From Bacteroidota bacterium (GTDB lineage: Bacteria > Bacteroidota > Bacteroidia > Bacteroidales > VadinHA17), in contig JAKLFN010000063.1 of NCBI GenBank assembly GCA_022711195.1, positions 1 to 10,668 on the forward strand: a stretch of DNA of 10,668 bases, read 5' to 3'. Below, in pieces: positions 7,725 through 10,668 of this stretch. Below the pieces are notes generated by a model that was given only the letters and a program-made list of their open reading frames with translations, did not search any database and was not told the origin of the DNA. Position numbers and translations under genes: made by a program. Position 1 is the first letter of the stretch. Each line of letters starts with the position of its first letter.

Positions 7725-8236
7725 TGAAGAAAAAGAGGCTTGAGGTTGTAAAAGGAGACATCACGGCAATAGATGCCGATGCCATCGTTAATGCAGCAAA
7801 CTCCTCTCTTCTTGGCGGCGGCGGAGTCGACGGCGCTATTCACAGGGCTGCAGGCCCGGGACTTCTTGCCGAATGTGAGTCGCTGGGCGGATGCCGGGCA
7901 GGAGAAGCAAAGATTACTTCAGGACACAACCTCGCGGCGAAATATGTTATTCACACTGTCGGTCCTGTATGGTATGGCGGCTACCGCGACGAAACAGCAA
8001 CCCTGGCCTCCTGCTACCAGGCGAGCCTGAAACTTGCCAGGGCGAATAAGATAAAGACAATCGCATTCCCGGGTATATCAACAGGCGTATATGGCTTCCC
8101 AAAAGACCTTGCCGCAGTAATTGCTGTTAATGAAACCAAACGCTTTCTTTTGAATAGTTCCCTGCCCGAGAAAGTGATCTTCGTGGCCTATGATGATGAA
8201 AGTTACGAGCTTTACAGGAAGACACTTGAAGTATGA
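7721..8236 (+). CDS. macro-domain protein, MacroD/YmdB-type ADP-ribose hydrolase
   Basis: This single-domain 171-residue protein belongs to the MacroD/YmdB branch of macro domains, which hydrolyse O-acetyl-ADP-ribose and remove ADP-ribose from acidic side chains. Evidence is GDIT (12-15), [19 protein letters not shown] (22-40), HRAAGPGLL (41-49), IHTVGPVW (77-84) and the phosphate loop [10 protein letters not shown] (118-127). N27 and D37 align with E. coli YmdB N25 and D35, the residues implicated in catalysis, so it is likely active. Length matches YmdB. The start is either the ATG at 7721 (ATGA overlap with pheT) or the next ATG at 7724 (TGATG); both give coupling. Its stop also overlaps the following prenyltransferase start. 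The function in this operon (NAD-derived metabolite clean-up or reversal of ADP-ribosylation) cannot be decided from sequence. Confidence 0.94.
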   Translation: MMKKKRLEVVKGDITAIDADAIVNAANSSLLGGGGVDGAIHRAAGPGLLAECESLGGCRAGEAKITSGHNLAAKYVIHTVGPVWYGGYRDETATLASCYQASLKLARANKIKTIAFPGISTGVYGFPKDLAAVIAVNETKRFLLNSSLPEKVIFVAYDDESYELYRKTLEV

Positions 8237-9105
8237 GAGCCATTGCTGAACGGTTGAAAAACTATATGTCGATGGTAAAGTTCAGCCATACTGTCTTTGC
8301 CATGCCCTTCGCCCTGATCGGATTCAGCCTTGCAACCACACTCACTGATCATGACTTCAGCCTGAGGATTCTTCTTCTTGTAGTACTCTGCATGGTGCTG
8401 GCAAGAAATGCGGCCATGGGATTCAACAGGCTGGCCGACAGGTATTATGACTCGCTGAATCCGCGAACCAGAACAAGGGAAATACCGGCAGGCATCATCA
8501 GCAAAAAAGCCGCAATAATTTTCATCGTAGTGAATTCCGTCCTTTTTATGGTTGCTGCAGGATTCATAAACAGGCTGACATTATTTTTGTCGCCGGCAGC
8601 CCTCATCATAATCCTGGGTTACAGCCTCACCAAACGATTTACTTCACTATGTCATTTTATTCTTGGCCTTGGATTAAGCCTTGCTCCGACAGGTGCATAT
8701 ATTTCTGTTACAGGTGAATTTGCACTTCTCCCGGTAATCTATTCACTCATTGTCGTTACCTGGGTCAGTGGCTTCGATATCATATATTCGCTCCAGGACG
8801 ATGAGTTTGACAGAACAAATAAGCTCTATTCACTTCCCTCCTCTCTTGGCAGAAAAAAAGCTTTCATCATTTCGGGGGCAGTACATGCGGTCACTTTTGT
8901 GATGGTCATAGTTGCCGGAATACTGGGAAATGGAGGGATCCTGTTCTGGACCGGCGCTGCAGTCTTTACCGGTCTCCTGGTTTACCAGCACACGATTGTG
9001 AAACATGATGACCTGAGCAGGATCAACCTGGCTTTTGGAACCACAAACGGAATTGCCAGCATTATTTTTTCCTTTTTCGTAATTCTCGATCTTGTGGTCA
9101 GATAA
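8233..9105 (+). CDS. mqnP: UbiA-family prenyltransferase, probable MqnP of futalosine menaquinone pathway
   Basis: The 290-residue integral membrane protein has about eight or nine hydrophobic helices and both Asp-rich motifs that bind the Mg-diphosphate of the polyprenyl donor: N65-xxx-D69-xxx-D73 (NRLADRYYD) and D189-xxx-D193 (SLQDDEFD). The N-terminal [16 protein letters not shown] (15-30), [13 protein letters not shown] (58-70) and [12 protein letters not shown] (76-87) fit the 'UbiA-other' group, found in organisms using the futalosine route to menaquinone. There the enzyme prenylates the product of the Mqn steps. I prefer this to MenA or to UbiA of ubiquinone synthesis, since Bacteroidota make menaquinone, but no other mqn gene lies in the window. 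The ATG overlaps the macro-domain stop by 4 nt (ATGA), so it is part of the pheT operon. Confidence 0.85.
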   Translation: MRAIAERLKNYMSMVKFSHTVFAMPFALIGFSLATTLTDHDFSLRILLLVVLCMVLARNAAMGFNRLADRYYDSLNPRTRTREIPAGIISKKAAIIFIVVNSVLFMVAAGFINRLTLFLSPAALIIILGYSLTKRFTSLCHFILGLGLSLAPTGAYISVTGEFALLPVIYSLIVVTWVSGFDIIYSLQDDEFDRTNKLYSLPSSLGRKKAFIISGAVHAVTFVMVIVAGILGNGGILFWTGAAVFTGLLVYQHTIVKHDDLSRINLAFGTTNGIASIIFSFFVILDLVVR

Positions 9106-9117
9106 TAATAATATATG

Positions 9118-9124
9118 TATTTTG
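9118..9124 (+). promoter_or_regulatory. possible degenerate promoter before the GNAT-like gene
   Basis: The 52-nt gap after mqnP is AT-rich and contains TATTTTG, one base short of the TAnnTTTG -7 consensus, 33 nt before the ATG at 9158. A TTG at 9092-9094 lies 23 nt upstream. The match is imperfect; read-through from the pheT operon is equally possible. Confidence 0.22.
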
Positions 9125-9157
9125 CAGTAAATTGTTCCGGGTACAGAAACAGTTAAT

Positions 9158-10279
9158 ATGAAAGAAGTAATAATAAAGGAGGCAACAACTTCAAAGCAAA
9201 TCCGGGAGTTCATCTATCTTCCCGAGCAGGTGCACAGTAATGATCCTGAATGGCTTCCTCCGATATATATGGATGAGAGGCTTCTCTTCAACAAGAAGAA
9301 GAATAAATCGTATAAATATGCTGATGCCATACTCCTGCTGGCATACAGGGAAAGCAAACCCGTGGGAAGGATAATGGGAATTGTCAACAACCGTTATAAC
9401 GAGATCCATAAGGAATATCACGGGCGGTTCTGCTTTATGGAATGCTATAACGACAGGGAAGTCTTCCATGCCCTTATTTCGGCTGTTGAGAGCTGGGCAA
9501 AAAGCAAAGGGATGACAGGGCTCGTTGGACCGTTGGGCTTTTCAGACAAAGATCCTCAGGGCTTCCAGATAGAAGGATTTGATTATCCGATGATTATGAC
9601 CTCTGCCAGCAACTCCCTTTACATGGCTGAGCTTATCGAAACAGAAGGATATGCCAAGAAGGTTGACCTTGTTAATTATCTTGGTAAAATGCCGGAATCA
9701 CTGCCCGAAATATATAAAAAAGTGCTTTCGAGGGTTGAAAAGGCTGAAGGATACAAGATTAGGGAATTTGAGACAAAGAAAGAGCTGAAAAAAGTAATTA
9801 TCCCTGCTCTTGAACTTATGAATCAGACTTTTATGGAGATTTACGGTTTTGTACCTCTTACCGATAAAGAGAAAGTTGAATTCGTAAATCGTTACCTGAT
9901 GATTCTCGATCCGCGGTTTATTAAAGTGGTTGAAGCAGATAATCAGCTGATTGGGTTTGCCGTTGGTATCCCTGATCCAAGCCCTGGAATACTCGCCTGC
10001 AAAGGAAGAGTATTACCTTTTGGCTTCATTAAAGTGTTGAACGAAATGAAAAGGACCAGGAAACTTATGATGATGCTTGGCGGAGTGAAGAAGGAATACA
10101 GGGGTAAAGGTATAGATGTTCTCATGGGGGTGAAAATACTTGAATCGGCTATCAGACAAAAAATGGAAATACTTGATAGTCACCTCGTTCTGGAGGATAA
10201 TCTTAAAATGCGAGCCGAATATGAAAGAGTCGGCTGCCAGGTAGTGAAGAAATTCAGAATCTACCAGAAGGCGTTGTGA
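9158..10279 (+). CDS. GNAT-fold acyltransferase-like protein (YghO-like)
   Basis: The 373-residue cytoplasmic protein resembles the long GNAT-like proteins often annotated as YghO-like or as hypothetical N-acetyltransferases. Visible marks are DPEWLPPIYMDE (29-40), KPVGRIMGIVNNRYNEIH (67-84), GLVGPLGFSDKDPQG (121-135), GFDYPMIMTSASNSLY (140-155) and, in the C-terminal half, FIKVVEADNQLIGFAVGIPDPSP followed by VKKEYRGKGIDVLM (310-323). The last corresponds to GNAT motif A, R/Q-x-x-G-x-G/A, but with Asp (D320) in the final position. The layout suggests two tandem GNAT-like halves, with the acyl-CoA pyrophosphate loop kept only in the second. The acyl donor and acceptor are unknown. From memory, the bacterial ceramide synthase of Caulobacter is a GNAT-like protein of similar type, so an N-acyltransferase in sphingolipid synthesis is one possibility, not demonstrated here. 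The ATG lacks a Shine-Dalgarno sequence. Confidence 0.82.
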   Translation: MKEVIIKEATTSKQIREFIYLPEQVHSNDPEWLPPIYMDERLLFNKKKNKSYKYADAILLLAYRESKPVGRIMGIVNNRYNEIHKEYHGRFCFMECYNDREVFHALISAVESWAKSKGMTGLVGPLGFSDKDPQGFQIEGFDYPMIMTSASNSLYMAELIETEGYAKKVDLVNYLGKMPESLPEIYKKVLSRVEKAEGYKIREFETKKELKKVIIPALELMNQTFMEIYGFVPLTDKEKVEFVNRYLMILDPRFIKVVEADNQLIGFAVGIPDPSPGILACKGRVLPFGFIKVLNEMKRTRKLMMMLGGVKKEYRGKGIDVLMGVKILESAIRQKMEILDSHLVLEDNLKMRAEYERVGCQVVKKFRIYQKAL

Positions 10280-10284
10280 CCTTA

Positions 10285-10308
10285 CCCCCCATCCCCCCTG
10301 AAGGGGGG
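10285..10308. terminator. GC-rich intergenic inverted repeat at a convergent gene junction
   Basis: CCCCCC (10293-10298) and GGGGGG (10303-10308) form a perfect 6-bp stem with a TGAA loop. A second C6 run (10285-10290) lies just upstream and could pair with the same G6 as an alternative stem. It sits between two convergent genes and could serve as a bidirectional terminator, although neither side has a U-tract. Similar C-run/TGAA/G-run hairpins occur in many copies between genes of Bacteroidota genomes (from memory), so it may also be a dispersed repeat. Confidence 0.6.
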
Positions 10309-10668
10309 CTAAAACCTGAATACAAACGAGAATCCCAGAAGCTCCTTAAACTGAACTCTGGCTGTCTTTTTTCCCTTTGGAAACTCAGGATCGACTGGTG
10401 ATTTCGTATCATCGTCGAAAATCAGGTGTGTATTCAGCCTTACATCCGTAAACCAGTTAAGGTTGGCAGTAAGAATCATTTCCCAGTCGATATCGATATT
10501 CTGGGGATTATTGATATAATTGGTAAAGAGCTGGAGCCGGTTGGTGATGGCCAGCTTCTTAAACGGCTTATATTCATGGGTCAGAAGGAAGCTCATCCCT
10601 GGTTCATTTTTTGACTTCTTCCCGGCAGCTATACCATATTTTGCAGGATCAACGGCATTAACACCTTT
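10309..10668 (-). CDS. outer-membrane beta-barrel protein, DUF3078-like (partial, N-terminus off window)
   Basis: The minus-strand frame is open from base 10668 to a TAG at 10309-10311, giving the last 119 residues of a longer protein. It starts KGVNAVDPAKYGIAAG; the internal ATG at 10594-10596 is not a true start, since the frame continues upstream to the window edge. The sequence has alternating hydrophobic strands and ends in GFSFVFRF, with the terminal Phe typical of outer-membrane barrels recognised by BamA. Segments LQLFTNYINNPQNIDIDWEMIL and VRLNTHLIFDDD resemble the C-terminus of Bacteroidota DUF3078 proteins, whose function is unknown. The family assignment is from memory of such sequences and is less certain than the barrel call. 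It converges on the GNAT-like gene with the GC-rich hairpin between them. Confidence 0.75.
   Translation of the reverse strand, partial: KGVNAVDPAKYGIAAGKKSKNEPGMSFLLTHEYKPFKKLAITNRLQLFTNYINNPQNIDIDWEMILTANLNWFTDVRLNTHLIFDDDTKSPVDPEFPKGKKTARVQFKELLGFSFVFRF

Noticed and set aside
7721..8236. Macro-domain gene as part of a defence or toxin-antitoxin system
   Set aside because: There is no partner ADP-ribosyltransferase such as DarT nearby, and the gene is embedded in a housekeeping operon.
8830..9213. 127-codon minus-strand reading frame across the mqnP 3' end and the next start
   Set aside because: Its product is low-similarity, cysteine-scattered sequence with no motif, and it runs antisense to two convincing genes.
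10426..10614. 62-codon plus-strand reading frame near the right edge
   Set aside because: It lies antisense to the outer-membrane protein fragment, which has barrel-like strands and a terminal Phe.
1..10668. Mobile element, CRISPR or horizontally acquired island
   Set aside because: No transposase, integrase, tRNA, direct-repeat array or target duplication is seen, and gene content and base use look uniform across the window.

Overview
The window reads as ordinary chromosomal DNA of a member of the Bacteroidota, probably an uncultured Bacteroidales or Marinilabiliales-type organism. The basis is gene content and promoter style. It has a GldF/GldG gliding-type ABC transporter pair, a Gram-negative lipid A gene (lpxB), a C-terminal fragment of a DUF3078-like outer-membrane protein, A-rich start regions with little Shine-Dalgarno character, and exact TAnnTTTG -7 elements. 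It also has a CCCCCC-TGAA-GGGGGG intergenic hairpin of a kind common in this phylum. The order-level placement is inference. I see no mobile element, CRISPR array, rRNA or tRNA, and no foreign-looking block.

Layout, minus-strand half. Reading leftward from the divergent promoter region (5101-5270), there is a tightly packed run of four genes: surE (5'/3'-nucleotidase), a 98-residue three-helix membrane protein, lpxB (lipid A disaccharide synthase), and a secreted SpoIID/LytB-domain protein. The three junctions overlap by 4, 1 and 1 nt (ATGA, TAATG, TGATG), so the four are almost certainly one translationally coupled operon. Three of the four products point to the cell envelope. After a 91-nt gap with weak hairpins comes gldF and then gldG, which overlap and run off the left edge; gldG is partial.

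Layout, plus-strand half. Rightward from the same divergent region are pheT (phenylalanyl-tRNA synthetase beta chain), a MacroD/YmdB-type macro-domain hydrolase, and a UbiA-family prenyltransferase that best fits MqnP of the futalosine menaquinone pathway. These are joined by two ATGA overlaps. A 52-nt gap follows, then a 373-residue GNAT-fold protein of the YghO-like type. A GC-rich inverted repeat separates it from a convergent minus-strand gene that enters from the right edge and encodes the C-terminal part of an outer-membrane beta-barrel protein.

I did not find a convincing undescribed system. The points most worth a second look are the uncharacterised membrane protein locked between surE and lpxB, the Bacteroidota-style SpoIID protein coupled to lpxB, the GNAT-like protein as a possible N-acyltransferase (sphingolipid hypothesis), the macro-domain protein coupled to pheT and mqnP, and the two identical divergent -7 elements.
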